Origin: Prochlorococcus sp. AG-402-L23
GTDB lineage: Bacteria > Cyanobacteriota > Cyanobacteriia > PCC-6307 > Cyanobiaceae
Length of the DNA stretch: 53,765 nucleotides
Assembly (NCBI GenBank): GCA_003216635.1
Contig: QCIO01000008.1
Span: forward strand, 1-53,765
Reading direction: 5' to 3'
Shown piece after piece: positions 7,878-15,030 of the stretch. Below the pieces are notes generated by a model that was not told the origin of the DNA, ran no database searches, and worked only from the letters and a program-made list of their open reading frames with translations. Each line of letters opens with the position of its first letter. The stretch's first letter is position 1. The translations under genes were made by a program, and so were the position numbers.

Positions 7878-7910
7878 GCAAAGTTTATTGATAATTGTTA
7901 TATTTATTTG

Positions 7911-8024
7911 ATGCTATTTCCACCTCCTCAAGTTATTTTTGGACTATTGCTTTTATCTATAGCAGTAGTTCTGATTTGGGATATTAGATACAATCCTTTT
8001 GGAGAAGACGAAGACGGAATTTAA
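7911..8024 (+). CDS. 37-residue single-span membrane protein
   Basis: ATG start. One hydrophobic helix (VIFGLLLLSIAVVLIW) is followed by DIRYNPFGEDEDGI, an acidic tail. The design is like tiny photosynthetic subunits but no named subunit matches. It is 33 bp downstream of the Cys-rich gene and on the same strand, so the two may share a transcript. Confidence 0.6.
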   Translation: MLFPPPQVIFGLLLLSIAVVLIWDIRYNPFGEDEDGI

Positions 8025-8027
8025 TCT

Positions 8028-8144
8028 TCAACTAGGAAGCTGATTTGTAGGCGGTGCGTGAAATCGCCGTTTCTTTCTTTTGAGTCTTTTGTAAGCGACT
8101 AAAGAGCCTAAAAATAACAATGTAATAGCTATTGAGTTAATCAT
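8028..8144 (-). CDS. 38-residue membrane protein with basic tail
   Basis: ATG start at 8144. A membrane helix (SIAITLLFLGSLVAY) is followed by a very basic stretch (KRLKRKKRRFHAPP). By the positive-inside rule the C-terminus is cytoplasmic. It is convergent with the gene at 7911, the stop codons being 3 bp apart. Function unknown. Confidence 0.55.
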   Translation of the reverse strand: MINSIAITLLFLGSLVAYKRLKRKKRRFHAPPTNQLPS

Positions 8145-8326
8145 ATCAAGTAGTTATATATATATAAAAACAAATATGTTCTAAATATCAATGATTAAAG
8201 TTATTTTTTCAAAAAGTAATTAATTATGGACTAATTTTTAATTTTTAGCTTTGACATTAGGTACCCTAAACAACCAAGAGAAAATGCTTATCTGACTAAA
8301 AGTAATTTCTACTCAATAAGAATAAA

Positions 8327-8431
8327 TCACTTTTTCTTATTTCTCATTTGATATTGCAGAACAGCTTTTAGGTGTTGTACTTCTTTTTCTAAAGTCTCAA
8401 TTCTTTTTTCTAGTTCTTCATTAGTTGCCAT
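8327..8431 (-). CDS. 34-residue coiled-coil peptide
   Basis: ATG start. The sequence MATNEELEKRIETLEKEV followed by a heptad of Leu/Val (QHLKAVLQYQ) is a clean short coiled coil. No membrane span. It is likely to self-associate or bind a partner helix. Such peptides are common in Prochlorococcus; function unknown. Confidence 0.6.
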   Translation of the reverse strand: MATNEELEKRIETLEKEVQHLKAVLQYQMRNKKK

Positions 8432-8576
8432 ATTTTTAAAAGATTAATTCCTTGATATTTATACTATTAAAAAAGTAACTTGTTACCAATGGCGACCGTC
8501 AAATAAGTATTAGAGCCTATTGATGAGCATAATTTCTCTAGATAAATTATGCAGAGTATAAATTTAGGGAGAATTT

Positions 8577-8720
8577 ATGAGTGGAGATTATGAGACACTA
8601 GAAATCAATCAACCTAAAATTACATATTTTCAGAAAAGATCCGAAAATAATACAAAATGGTTAGATGAATTAATCAACCAAATTGAAGAAATGAAAAACA
8701 ATATATCCAAATCTGCTTAA
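8577..8720 (+). CDS. Small hypothetical protein, first gene of overlapping operon
   Basis: 47 residues from ATG with a GGGAG ribosome site 5-9 bases upstream. Hydrophilic and helical (KWLDELINQIEEMKNNI at the C-terminus). The last base of the TAA is the first of the next ATG, so translation of the following gene is coupled. A perfect 8-bp hairpin (CATAATTT / AAATTATG, 8528-8551) stands just upstream. Confidence 0.65.
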   Translation: MSGDYETLEINQPKITYFQKRSENNTKWLDELINQIEEMKNNISKSA

Positions 8721-8836
8721 TGACAGAAAAAGAGTTGAAGGAATTAGATAAATTTGCAAAAGAAAATGGATACAACGACGAGCTAAAAGATATATATTTA
8801 AGAGAAGTTATTGACAGAAATAAAGAATACGAATGA
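8720..8836 (+). CDS. Small hypothetical protein, second gene of overlapping operon
   Basis: 38 residues, highly charged (MTEKELKELDKFAKENGYND). Start overlaps the upstream stop (TAATG) and its own stop overlaps the next start (ATGA). Function unknown; the tight packing is the best evidence that it is translated. Confidence 0.6.
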   Translation: MTEKELKELDKFAKENGYNDELKDIYLREVIDRNKEYE

Positions 8837-9063
8837 GATCTAATTTCCGACCAAACATTCGACTTGCTACAAACATTCTTTTAGTTATTGGTACTTTTGC
8901 AATTGCTTTAAAGATTACTCCAATAGCAGAGGTATATAAGGAAAAAAATTTATGTATTAAATATTTAAAACATCAAATAGATCGAGACAAACTTATAAAA
9001 AGACTAAAAATAGTTAAACAAGCAAATCCATCTAGTATTTGTAACTCTATCCTCAAAAGTTAA
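8833..9063 (+). CDS. Small membrane-anchored hypothetical protein, third gene of operon
   Basis: 76 residues. A short basic N-terminus, one membrane helix (NILLVIGTFAIALKI), then a soluble domain with two cysteines (NLCIKYLKHQ and PSSICNSIL). The two cysteines would lie outside the membrane if the N-terminus stays in, and could form a disulphide. It overlaps the upstream gene by ATGA and ends 2 bp before the next. Confidence 0.65.
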   Translation: MRSNFRPNIRLATNILLVIGTFAIALKITPIAEVYKEKNLCIKYLKHQIDRDKLIKRLKIVKQANPSSICNSILKS

Positions 9064-9065
9064 AA

Positions 9066-9287
9066 ATGCGTATTATTCTTAGAAATTTTAAATTTTTTAT
9101 TTTTTTATTTTTCTTATCTCTAAATTTTAATAATTATTCTATTGCACATATGAGGGGTTCATTTCTTTCTGAAGAGGAAGCTGAAAAAAGGTCTTTAGAA
9201 CTTGGTTGCGAAGGAATACATAAGAACCAGGATAAATGGATGCCATGCAAAAACGAAAAAGAATTACATATTTATTTGAGGAAATAG
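9066..9287 (+). CDS. Secreted DUF3721 protein
   Basis: 73 residues. An N-terminal signal peptide (basic start, then FFIFLFFLSLNFNNYSIA, cleavage probably after Ala near residue 27) precedes a small domain with GCEGIHKNQDKWMPC, the DUF3721 signature of two cysteines flanking H and WMPC. The mature protein is about 46 residues, periplasmic or thylakoid-lumenal. The Cys/His set suggests metal or redox chemistry (inference). It sits between two membrane-protein genes in a compact operon. Confidence 0.8.
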   Translation: MRIILRNFKFFIFLFFLSLNFNNYSIAHMRGSFLSEEEAEKRSLELGCEGIHKNQDKWMPCKNEKELHIYLRK

Positions 9288-9548
9288 ATGGAAAGATTAA
9301 AAACAAATAAAAGAAAAATTCACAGAAAAATAACCGCAATTTCAGCAATCCCCTTACTAATTACAATTGTATCTGGAACTATTTATAGTATTCTTCAACC
9401 ATTAGGAGTAGATGCTTTTTGGTTAATAAAGTGGCATACGGGTAATTTTGGCATTATTAATTTGCAACCTTTTTACTCGATATTTCTTGGTATAGCTTCA
9501 ATAATCTCAATAATATCTGGCATAAAATTATTACAAGCAAACCCTTAG
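9288..9548 (+). CDS. Two-span membrane protein, PepSY-TM-like
   Basis: 86 residues, starting the base after the DUF3721 stop. Two hydrophobic helices (ISAIPLLITIVSGTIYSIL and FYSIFLGIASIISIISGIKLL) are separated by a segment with KWHTGNFG. The arrangement RKIHRKITAI + helix + WHTG resembles one half of PepSY-associated membrane proteins, in which such histidines can bind haem or metals. The family link is my inference. It ends 4 bp into the convergent DUF2839 gene. Confidence 0.65.
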   Translation: MERLKTNKRKIHRKITAISAIPLLITIVSGTIYSILQPLGVDAFWLIKWHTGNFGIINLQPFYSIFLGIASIISIISGIKLLQANP

Positions 9549-9778
9549 ATACATTCTAAGCTAGGCCAAAATATAACTAAATTAATACTATTTGCTCCGC
9601 CACTTACTAAGAAAATTATCGCTCCTAGAGTCATTGTTGCTACACCCATATAAGGGTATTTCTTAATTCTTGATTTGTTAATTGGAAGCCATGAAAGGTA
9701 TCTATCAGATTTATTCAATTCAACTTTTTTTTGTCTAGGTGGCAATGCTAATTCTTCTCTTCTTTTAGCTTCACCCAT
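9545..9778 (-). CDS. DUF2839 family membrane protein
   Basis: The start is placed at MGEAKRREELALPPR (77 residues), the conserved opening of DUF2839, rather than at the upstream ATG at 9802. A hydrophilic N-terminus leads to a basic patch (SRIKKYPYMG) and one or two membrane spans (VATMTLGAIIFLVSGG, NLVIFW). Found across cyanobacteria, function unknown. A paralogue is at 11979-12194. Confidence 0.8.
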   Translation of the reverse strand: MGEAKRREELALPPRQKKVELNKSDRYLSWLPINKSRIKKYPYMGVATMTLGAIIFLVSGGANSINLVIFWPSLECI

Positions 9779-9883
9779 AATCATAAATTTATCTATATAC
9801 AAATATTAAAAATTATGTTCTACACCTGCGAGTTAATTTTATTTAAAAAATAGGCCTTTTAATAAGGATAAATTATTTAAAAT

Positions 9884-10030
9884 TTATTTGGCCTTCTTTA
9901 AATATAGATTTTTTGTATTTGCCTGATCTGATGTAAATAACAAAATTAATATAGTCCCAACTAAAAATGAAAAAATCATTGTTAAACCAACAACTTCAAC
10001 CATCTCACTAGGCAGATAATTTAGAAACAT
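9884..10030 (-). CDS. 48-residue single-span membrane protein
   Basis: ATG start. Short N-terminus (MFLNYLPSEMVEVVG), one membrane helix (LTMIFSFLVGTILILLF), and a basic tail (NLYLKKAK). No family recognised. It lies between a DUF2839 gene and a hypothetical gene, all on the minus strand but separated by more than 100 bp. Confidence 0.6.
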   Translation of the reverse strand: MFLNYLPSEMVEVVGLTMIFSFLVGTILILLFTSDQANTKNLYLKKAK

Positions 10031-10184
10031 AATCAATAGATATCTTATTTTAAATTTAGCAATTTTATTTTTTATGTAAAGTAAGTAATCTTCCTTAAAT
10101 TTCGAAAATAACTTTCTGAGACTTTATCATCTTTATTTATTTTTATTTGCGGGATAAATCTAGTTCTAGCCGATCACAATTTTC

Positions 10185-10475
10185 TTACTTAGCTATTCCT
10201 ATTTTCTTAAGCAATTTCAGGTAAGGCAAGGCCCAATTGCCAAAGGTAAAAGAGATTGTCGTATTTTTTGTAGTTGGCAATAATGTTTTAGAACGCATAG
10301 AGGCTAATTTAGAAAATTTTTTAATAGTCTCTGCTTCTAGATTATCCATATACAAATTTTTTTGAATATCTCGATTTTTCTTTTGTGGTAAAAAATTTTC
10401 AATAAACCATAAAACTTGATCTAAATTTGATTTAGTGGGTGAGGTTTTAATTTGTTTATATTTCTTTTTAAACAT
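10185..10475 (-). CDS. Hypothetical protein
   Basis: 96 residues, basic (MFKKKYKQIKTSPTKSN start), with a central helix (LDQVLWFIENFLPQ), a second helix (ETIKKFSKLASMRSK), and an aromatic segment TFGNWALPYLKLLKKIG. No membrane span or signal. No family recognised. Confidence 0.55.
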   Translation of the reverse strand: MFKKKYKQIKTSPTKSNLDQVLWFIENFLPQKKNRDIQKNLYMDNLEAETIKKFSKLASMRSKTLLPTTKNTTISFTFGNWALPYLKLLKKIGIAK

Positions 10476-10614
10476 ATTTATTTACCTCTTAATTACTGAA
10501 TTAAATTTGCCATTTATATAATTTAAATCAATAGTAAACGCATCAAAATTATGTTTTTTTAAATAATGGATAATTGAAAAAATAAATTAATAATTACGTT
10601 GTTTTAATAAAAAT

Positions 10615-10643
10615 AAAAAAGAGGAGGTTAAACCCCCTCTTTA
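10615..10643 (-). terminator. Rho-independent terminator (possibly bidirectional)
   Basis: Stem GAGGAGG / CCCCCTC with one mismatch and a 5-base loop (10621-10639). On the minus strand six T follow, which would end the transcript of the gene at 10666-10836. Only TTT follows on the plus strand. Confidence 0.6.
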
Positions 10644-10665
10644 TTGATCAGTTTCAAAAAAGAAT

Positions 10666-10836
10666 TTAATTTTTTGGGTCTTTCAATTTCATTTCTTTTT
10701 GTGTTTTCCTGATTCTTTCTTCAAAGACGGATCTACTGTATGGATTAACTTCTCCACTTTTAGTTGCCAAAAGTTGGGCTTCATATAGCCTATTGGCTCT
10801 TTTGATTTTTTCTCTTATTTGTAAGAGGTTATTCAT
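10666..10836 (-). CDS. 56-residue helical protein
   Basis: ATG start. Hydrophilic and charged (MNNLLQIREKIKRANRLYEAQ), with no membrane span. Its stop is followed 23 bp later by an intrinsic terminator. No family recognised. Confidence 0.6.
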   Translation of the reverse strand: MNNLLQIREKIKRANRLYEAQLLATKSGEVNPYSRSVFEERIRKTQKEMKLKDPKN

Positions 10837-11024
10837 TGTCTTTTGCAGTTAATGAGAATCCCGTTCCCTACTCCCATTTCATGCTTCCAGAGATATAAAC
10901 TTGGATGAACGTTAATGAACGATAACATCTTAAAAAAAATTCCGCGAGAGTAATTTTTACTAATTTTTCGCAAAAAAATAAATATTGAATAAATAGTATA
11001 AAGAAGCTTTTAATAATACGTAAA

Positions 11025-11300
11025 TTAGGATAAGAAAATTGTTTGCGACCCATCATTATTATCCTGAATCACTATTTTTTTATTTGGGAAAATATCTGAT
11101 AATATTCTTTTCAAATTTGAATTATCTGAAGGAATTATATTACTTATATTTTTTGAATTAATTTTCCAATTTTCATCTACAAATAGTTCTTTATCATCAC
11201 TATTTGTAGTCTCAACTGATGTCTTATTTATAATCTTAAGTAACAGTTCGGAATCATAATCTTTAAATTCTTCAGAGCTCTCTTTGTAATTTTCAATCAT
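11025..11300 (-). CDS. Acidic hypothetical protein
   Basis: 91 residues, Asn/Asp/Ser-rich (MIENYKESSEEFKDYDSELL). No signal or membrane segment; the C-terminal IVIQDNNDGSQTIFLS is probably a beta hairpin. The C-terminal third overlaps another open frame on the same strand (10868-11056) that I consider a shadow. No family recognised. Confidence 0.5.
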   Translation of the reverse strand: MIENYKESSEEFKDYDSELLLKIINKTSVETTNSDDKELFVDENWKINSKNISNIIPSDNSNLKRILSDIFPNKKIVIQDNNDGSQTIFLS

Positions 11301-11333
11301 TTTTTAGAAATCTAATGTTTCTAAATCTTGCAT

Positions 11334-11378
11334 GAGAAATTTGAAGAATACAAGGTATTAATTACCTAAAAATTTCTC
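11334..11378. repeat. Nested inverted repeat
   Basis: Outer arms GAGAAATTT / AAATTTCTC (9 bp, perfect) enclose an inner hairpin AGGTA / TACCT. It lies upstream of the minus-strand gene at 11025-11300 and of the plus-strand gene at 11523. It could be an operator or an RNA structure. Confidence 0.4.
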
Positions 11379-11522
11379 TAATAAAAAATCCGGATGAAAT
11401 TAAAATAATTTTCTTTAGAAAATTTAATTACAAAATAGCTAAAGAATGATATTTAAAAAGATTAATTAATCATTTACACCATTTATTTACTTGTTAAGTT
11501 GCAATTAAGGGATTCAGGGAAA

Positions 11523-11654
11523 ATGCCAAGAGTAATTAACAAAAAAATTAGACTTTTAAGATGGTTAAACTCAGGAATGATACTACCATTTATCATTATG
11601 GCTGCATCCTCATCAATCATTCTTTATGGTGTTTTATTTATCCTAATAAAATAG
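11523..11654 (+). CDS. 43-residue single-span membrane protein
   Basis: ATG start. A basic N-terminus (MPRVINKKIRLLRWLN) is followed by one long hydrophobic helix (ILPFIIMAAS ... ILYGVLFILIK). Basic end inside by the positive-inside rule. Function unknown. Confidence 0.6.
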   Translation: MPRVINKKIRLLRWLNSGMILPFIIMAASSSIILYGVLFILIK

Positions 11655-11663
11655 TTTTCTAAT

Positions 11664-11798
11664 TTAGGCAGCTAAGTTTTCCTCAGATTTAGACATAATC
11701 ATTGCAGCATTTTTTAATAAACTAACTACTTCTTTTCTCCCAACTGCATTATCAACTTGACGCATTATTTCAGCATATTTTTTATTTATTTTTTTCAT
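11664..11798 (-). CDS. Small helical protein with a paralogue at 34.5 kb
   Basis: 44 residues (MKKINKKYAEIMRQVDNAVGRKEVVSLLKNA). It shares the pattern K-K-Y-A-x-x-x-x-Q-x-x-N-x-x-G-R-K-E-x-V-S-L-(L/I)-K with the 45-residue protein at 34483-34620, so these are paralogues. Soluble, probably two helices. Stop is 10 bp from the convergent stop at 11654. Function unknown. Confidence 0.65.
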   Translation of the reverse strand: MKKINKKYAEIMRQVDNAVGRKEVVSLLKNAAMIMSKSEENLAA

Positions 11799-11978
11799 AT
11801 ATAGTTTTAATTTAATCTAAAATTACAGCACCTCAAAATGGTGTCAATCGTAAATAATTCTTATATATTATTATTTCATCATTTATTACATATTTATTTT
11901 TGATAATTAATTATCTTAAAAATTTTTTAAACAATGGTTCCAAAGAGTCATCAATATCAAAATTAACAATCCTTATAA

Positions 11979-12194
11979 TTAAGCAATATTAATGGATTTG
12001 AAAACATAAAATAAACCTCCGATTAGGATAACTATGGCAGCTCCATAAAAAAGAAAAGGGATAATTGGATATTTATATAGTGTGGACCTAACTTTTTGCT
12101 GTATGGCTTTTTTATCAAGTTGGGGCAACCTTATGTCTTCATTTTTTTCTCTAGGCGGAATACCTAAATTTTTTCTTCTCTTTGCCTCTCCCAT
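11979..12194 (-). CDS. DUF2839 family membrane protein
   Basis: The start is set at MGEAKRRKNLGIPPREK (71 residues), 27 bp inside the longest frame, because this is the family's conserved opening. One membrane span near the C-terminus (IIPFLFYGAAIVILIGGLFYV) is preceded by a basic patch. Paralogue of 9545-9778. The upstream gene (12197) ends 2 bp before this start, so the two are translated from one message. Confidence 0.8.
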   Translation of the reverse strand: MGEAKRRKNLGIPPREKNEDIRLPQLDKKAIQQKVRSTLYKYPIIPFLFYGAAIVILIGGLFYVFKSINIA

Positions 12195-12196
12195 AA

Positions 12197-12433
12197 TTAA
12201 TAATGAGGTATTCCCATACATTTTAAATAATTTTTATCAGCTAAATCTAAAATTTGATTCCATTCTTCATGAGATGTTTCCAAATGATTTTTAAAATCTT
12301 TTTCAAATTTAAGAATACATCTTTTTTCTATATTTTCTAGAGAATTATAATTTCTTAAAAAAGTAACACTCAAATAAGATAATGATGAAAAAACTATAAT
12401 TACTTTAGCAATTCTAAAACGATTTATATCCAA
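12197..12433 (-). CDS. Hypothetical membrane-anchored protein
   Basis: 78 residues. N-terminal membrane anchor (IAKVIIVFSSLSYLSVTFL), then a soluble region with a possible helix (CILKFEKDFKNHLETSHEEWNQILD) and two cysteines (RRC-type site and YLKCMG). It overlaps the DUF3764 gene upstream by 10 bp and abuts the DUF2839 gene, so the three form an operon 12699 to 11979. Confidence 0.55.
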   Translation of the reverse strand: MDINRFRIAKVIIVFSSLSYLSVTFLRNYNSLENIEKRCILKFEKDFKNHLETSHEEWNQILDLADKNYLKCMGIPHY

Positions 12434-12699
12434 GATAATTCTTCCATACTTGAGAAATAAACTTTCTGACTTTTTATCAATTCACTATTTACTTGAACAA
12501 ACTTTTGAATATTTCCCTCTGGAGCCTGATTTATACAAAAAACTTTTTTAGGAGCAACTTTGCTGAATCCTCTAAAAAGTGGCTTAATATCAAATTCAGA
12601 ATGTCTTAGATCTGCTTCTTTACTATCAAAAATTTCCACCCATTCTTCAAATTTTTTTTCAATTTTAAAAGAAATTACAGTTTTTATTTCCCTAGACAT
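12424..12699 (-). CDS. DUF3764 family small protein
   Basis: The start at MSREIKTVISFKIEKKFEEW (91 residues) is preferred over an ATG 87 bp upstream because the other DUF3764 members here begin MSLETT or MTIETT. Core EEWVEIFDSKEADLR corresponds to the family's E-W-x-x-x-D segment. The C-terminus (QVNSELIKSQKVYFSS) has lost the GHIY motif kept by the two paralogues, so it is the most divergent copy. Confidence 0.65.
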   Translation of the reverse strand: MSREIKTVISFKIEKKFEEWVEIFDSKEADLRHSEFDIKPLFRGFSKVAPKKVFCINQAPEGNIQKFVQVNSELIKSQKVYFSSMEELSWI

Positions 12700-12906
12700 A
12701 AAGAATAAGCTATTTTTTTTTATTTTAAAAGGCATGTCAAATGTCAAACATTCTAAATTATTAAAACCATCTAATTTTGAAAACAAAATAACTTTAAGAT
12801 AAAAAATTTCATTTTAATATTCAAAGTAAGTTTCAATAGAACTTTAAAAGAAATAGAAATATAATATTAGTTCTGCTAAAAATTAAAGAACAGATCTTAG
12901 AAATAC

Positions 12907-13329
12907 TTAATTAAAAGGTGAAGTGTTATTAGTAGGAGCTATTAATAGGATTTCAAAAACTATCCCAGTTATGGCAATTGGCAAAACCCAAATACCAATA
13001 AATCTATGATCAAAAAATCTCAAATGATCTTCACCCTTAAAAACATTCCTCAAAGAAGTAAATAGTGTTTCTGGTTGTTTATATGATGGACCATTTTCAG
13101 AGGGAGAATATGGTTTAACAAAAGCGGATGATGAAGAAAACTTTGCAAACTTTCTAATGAAATAAATTGGCAAAACCCATATAGCAACAAATCTTCCTCC
13201 TAACCATTGCCTTGCATTAGGAAGGGCATACTCTTTTATAGATTTATTCGCTGGCATCCCAGATTCTAAATCTCTATAAATATTTTCTAAAGTATCTTTT
13301 TTATTTAATTCATTAATCATTAAATTCAC
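12907..13329 (-). CDS. Hypothetical membrane protein with duplicated half
   Basis: 140 residues. Two similar units: RQWLGGRFVAIWVLPIYFIRKF (about residues 40-61) and RFFDHRFIGIWVLPIAITGIVFEI (about 104-127). Both have R-F-x-x-I-W-V-L-P-I, so the protein seems to be an internal duplication of a membrane-associated helix. The linker is Ser/Pro-rich. No family recognised. Confidence 0.6.
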   Translation of the reverse strand: MNLMINELNKKDTLENIYRDLESGMPANKSIKEYALPNARQWLGGRFVAIWVLPIYFIRKFAKFSSSSAFVKPYSPSENGPSYKQPETLFTSLRNVFKGEDHLRFFDHRFIGIWVLPIAITGIVFEILLIAPTNNTSPFN

Positions 13330-13439
13330 CTATAGATGAGATAAATTCTCTAAAAGTTAAATATTTAATAAAAATATTCCTAACTACTAAAATAACTAAA
13401 AAGTAGTTAAGAATATTTTTGTTGGCTAGGTTCATAAAG

Positions 13440-13735
13440 ACGGATTGTAAACCGTTGCAGATGCGCCAAATATCTACATATTATTTATAAATAAAAAACT
13501 ATTTTTTTAAAAGTAAATAATATACAAAGGCATAGATATTTTTTAATTCAAAGAGTTTATTTTTGATACTGGATTTTAACCTTATATTATTTTCTTTTTC
13601 TAAAAATATTTAAACCTCATTTTCTAAGATTGCGAAAAAGAAAATGAGGTTAAAGGGAGGTTCTCATTACAAACCGTACTTATCAAAGCTAGCGGCTAGT
13701 AGATTGCCCTAATATCTACTTTTATATATATATAA
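13440..13735 (+). ncRNA. Candidate pair of related small RNAs
   Basis: No gene is visible between 13330 and 13802. Two segments share elements in the same order: GGTTC, AAACCGT, and an AGAT-(9 bases)-ATCTAC stem-loop. The first is at about 13450-13488, the second at about 13660-13720. The second ends in a 7-bp stem (AGTAGAT / ATCTACT, 13698-13720) followed by TTTT, a plausible intrinsic terminator. Together with a third partial copy at 34397 this suggests a small-RNA family. Not matched to any RNA I can name. Confidence 0.4.
13613..13651. repeat. 12-bp perfect inverted repeat
   Basis: AACCTCATTTTC / GAAAATGAGGTT with a 15-base loop, inside the candidate small-RNA region. On the minus strand it is followed by an A/T-rich stretch, so it might act as a terminator there, or fold within an RNA. 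Confidence 0.5.
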
Positions 13736-13802
13736 TGATTTTCTTAATTTAGAAAGATTAATTTTATACAAATAGGTGTTTTATATTTTATGTAATTTTT
13801 AT

Positions 13803-13901
13803 TTAGGAAAAACTCATTAATGCACTTACTATTATTATTGAAAGATGAAAAAATGCGTAAAGAGAAAATCCAAAAAATAAATACTGCTCTATTGGAATCA
13901 T
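13803..13901 (-). CDS. 32-residue single-span membrane peptide
   Basis: ATG start; MIPIEQYLFFGFSLYAFFHL then a hydrophobic run ending in ALMSFS. Nearly all membrane helix, like low-molecular-weight photosystem subunits, but no named subunit matches. It lies downstream, on the same strand, of the PsbY-like pair at 13936 and 14134, so a thylakoid role is possible (inference). Confidence 0.5.
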   Translation of the reverse strand: MIPIEQYLFFGFSLYAFFHLSIIIVSALMSFS

Positions 13902-13935
13902 GACAATTTAATAAATAAAAATAAATTAATTTAGT

Positions 13936-14121
13936 TTAATTTTTTGTTAAAAAGATATTTTCCAAAATATAACTTTGCTCTGTTGATTGATTTTTTAAAG
14001 TCATTTTTTTTGACAAATTATCATCAGGCAATTTAAAAGCACCCCATTTTCTGAGCCAAAATAAGGTATAGAAAAAAGCAATTACGAATGGGGCTCCAAC
14101 AATAAAGAATCTAATATCCAT
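13936..14121 (-). CDS. PsbY-like small membrane protein
   Basis: 61 residues if started at the second Met (MDIRFFIVGAPFVIAFFYTL; the first is one codon earlier). The opening MD-x-R-x-x-x-V-x-x-P resembles photosystem II PsbY, but the helix is followed by FWLRKWGAFKL and a soluble tail absent from PsbY. It is a paralogue of the gene at 14134, which has [11 protein letters not shown] at the same place. The pair is separated by 12 bp. PsbY relationship is tentative. Confidence 0.6.
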   Translation of the reverse strand: MDIRFFIVGAPFVIAFFYTLFWLRKWGAFKLPDDNLSKKMTLKNQSTEQSYILENIFLTKN

Positions 14122-14133
14122 CAAAGTTCCTAA

Positions 14134-14430
14134 TTAGTAAGATTTGAATTGCATTGCCAAAATTGCTCCTAGAAAGAAAACAGTTGGAATTCCTAAAGCG
14201 TTTACAGCTGCTGTTCTTACTGTAAATACGGGATAACCTTCTGCTGGTCTGCCTGTATCAGGAATTAATGCGGAATCTTCCCATACTTGATAGTTTTTGA
14301 AAGGAGCAACTCCCTTCTTGGGTAGTCCAATTGGTGTCAATCTAAATACATCCCATCTACCTAACCAAAAAACTGTAAATATCCATGAAAATACTATTGG
14401 TGTAATAACAAGTAAAACTCTAAAATCCAT
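14134..14430 (-). CDS. PsbY-like N-terminus with conserved extension
   Basis: 98 residues. N-terminal helix ([22 protein letters not shown]) resembles PsbY. A soluble, highly conserved-looking stretch follows ([21 protein letters not shown]), then a second membrane helix ([15 protein letters not shown]). Topology is two spans. It leads a minus-strand set with the 61- and 32-residue membrane proteins downstream, probably co-transcribed. A photosynthetic-membrane function is inferred, not shown. Confidence 0.65.
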   Translation of the reverse strand: MDFRVLLVITPIVFSWIFTVFWLGRWDVFRLTPIGLPKKGVAPFKNYQVWEDSALIPDTGRPAEGYPVFTVRTAAVNALGIPTVFFLGAILAMQFKSY

Positions 14431-14537
14431 TTCTATAAAGTAATTAATAAATTTGCTATTTATTTTGACCTTTTAAAATTATTAATTGATTAAATCATTA
14501 ACTTATATTTATACAAAAACACTTAATAACATTATTT

Positions 14538-14568
14538 TTAATCATTAATCACAACTAATTATGATTAA
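14538..14568. repeat. Operator-like inverted repeat between divergent genes
   Basis: TTAATCAT / ATGATTAA, perfect 8-bp arms with a 15-bp centre, in the 234-bp gap between the PsbY-like gene (minus) and the gene at 14665 (plus). It is placed where a shared regulator of both promoters could bind. Confidence 0.35.
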
Positions 14569-14664
14569 TTGATTTTTGTTAAGTATATTATTTAAATAAA
14601 AATATTTGAATATTTAGTTTGATGTAGATTTAATTTAATTAAAAATTAAAAATTAAAAAAAATT

Positions 14665-15030
14665 ATGGAAAATTTTAGATTTTTACTTTTTGGAATCGCA
14701 GGTTTAAGCGTTATTTTTTGGGTTGCAGTAATAGCATTGTGGCATACTTATATGTTCCCAAAATTCTTTAATGAAGATAAAGGTCTAAATTCAGCTATAA
14801 ATCAAGAGTTGAATGTCTCAACCGAACCCATTTTAGGCAGATTGCTTAAAAGTAATAATTTCAAAAGTAGGGATAAATATTCAATGAAAAATTTAGTTGT
14901 GGCAGATTTTTCATCAAGTAATAATTTCACATTAAATAAACTCTATGCAACGGTAATGATTGGGGTGACATTTACAAGTTTTATATTTATCACTTATGGA
15001 TTAAGCAGTTCTATTACATCAATTAGTTAA
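14665..15030 (+). CDS. Hypothetical two-span membrane protein
   Basis: 121 residues. N-terminal helix (FRFLLFGIAGLSVIFWVAVIALW), a hydrophilic middle of about 60 residues, and a C-terminal helix (LYATVMIGVTFTSFIFITYGL). The first helix has the same feel as the divergent PsbY-like proteins (F-R-x-L-L near the start, W at the end). The next gene starts on the base after this stop. Function unknown. Confidence 0.6.
   Translation: MENFRFLLFGIAGLSVIFWVAVIALWHTYMFPKFFNEDKGLNSAINQELNVSTEPILGRLLKSNNFKSRDKYSMKNLVVADFSSSNNFTLNKLYATVMIGVTFTSFIFITYGLSSSITSIS

Noticed and set aside
10868-11056. 62-codon minus-strand frame
   Set aside because: Overlaps the end of 11025-11300, mixed hydrophobic/basic without domain character, no ribosome site; considered a shadow.
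12082-12294. 70-codon plus-strand frame
   Set aside because: Antisense to the DUF2839 gene and the gene at 12197; shadow.
13456-13476. tRNA-Tyr-like anticodon arm (CGGATTGTAAACCG)
   Set aside because: No acceptor stem, T-arm (no GGTTCRA) or correct spacing around it. At most a chance resemblance or old remnant; treated as part of a small-RNA candidate.
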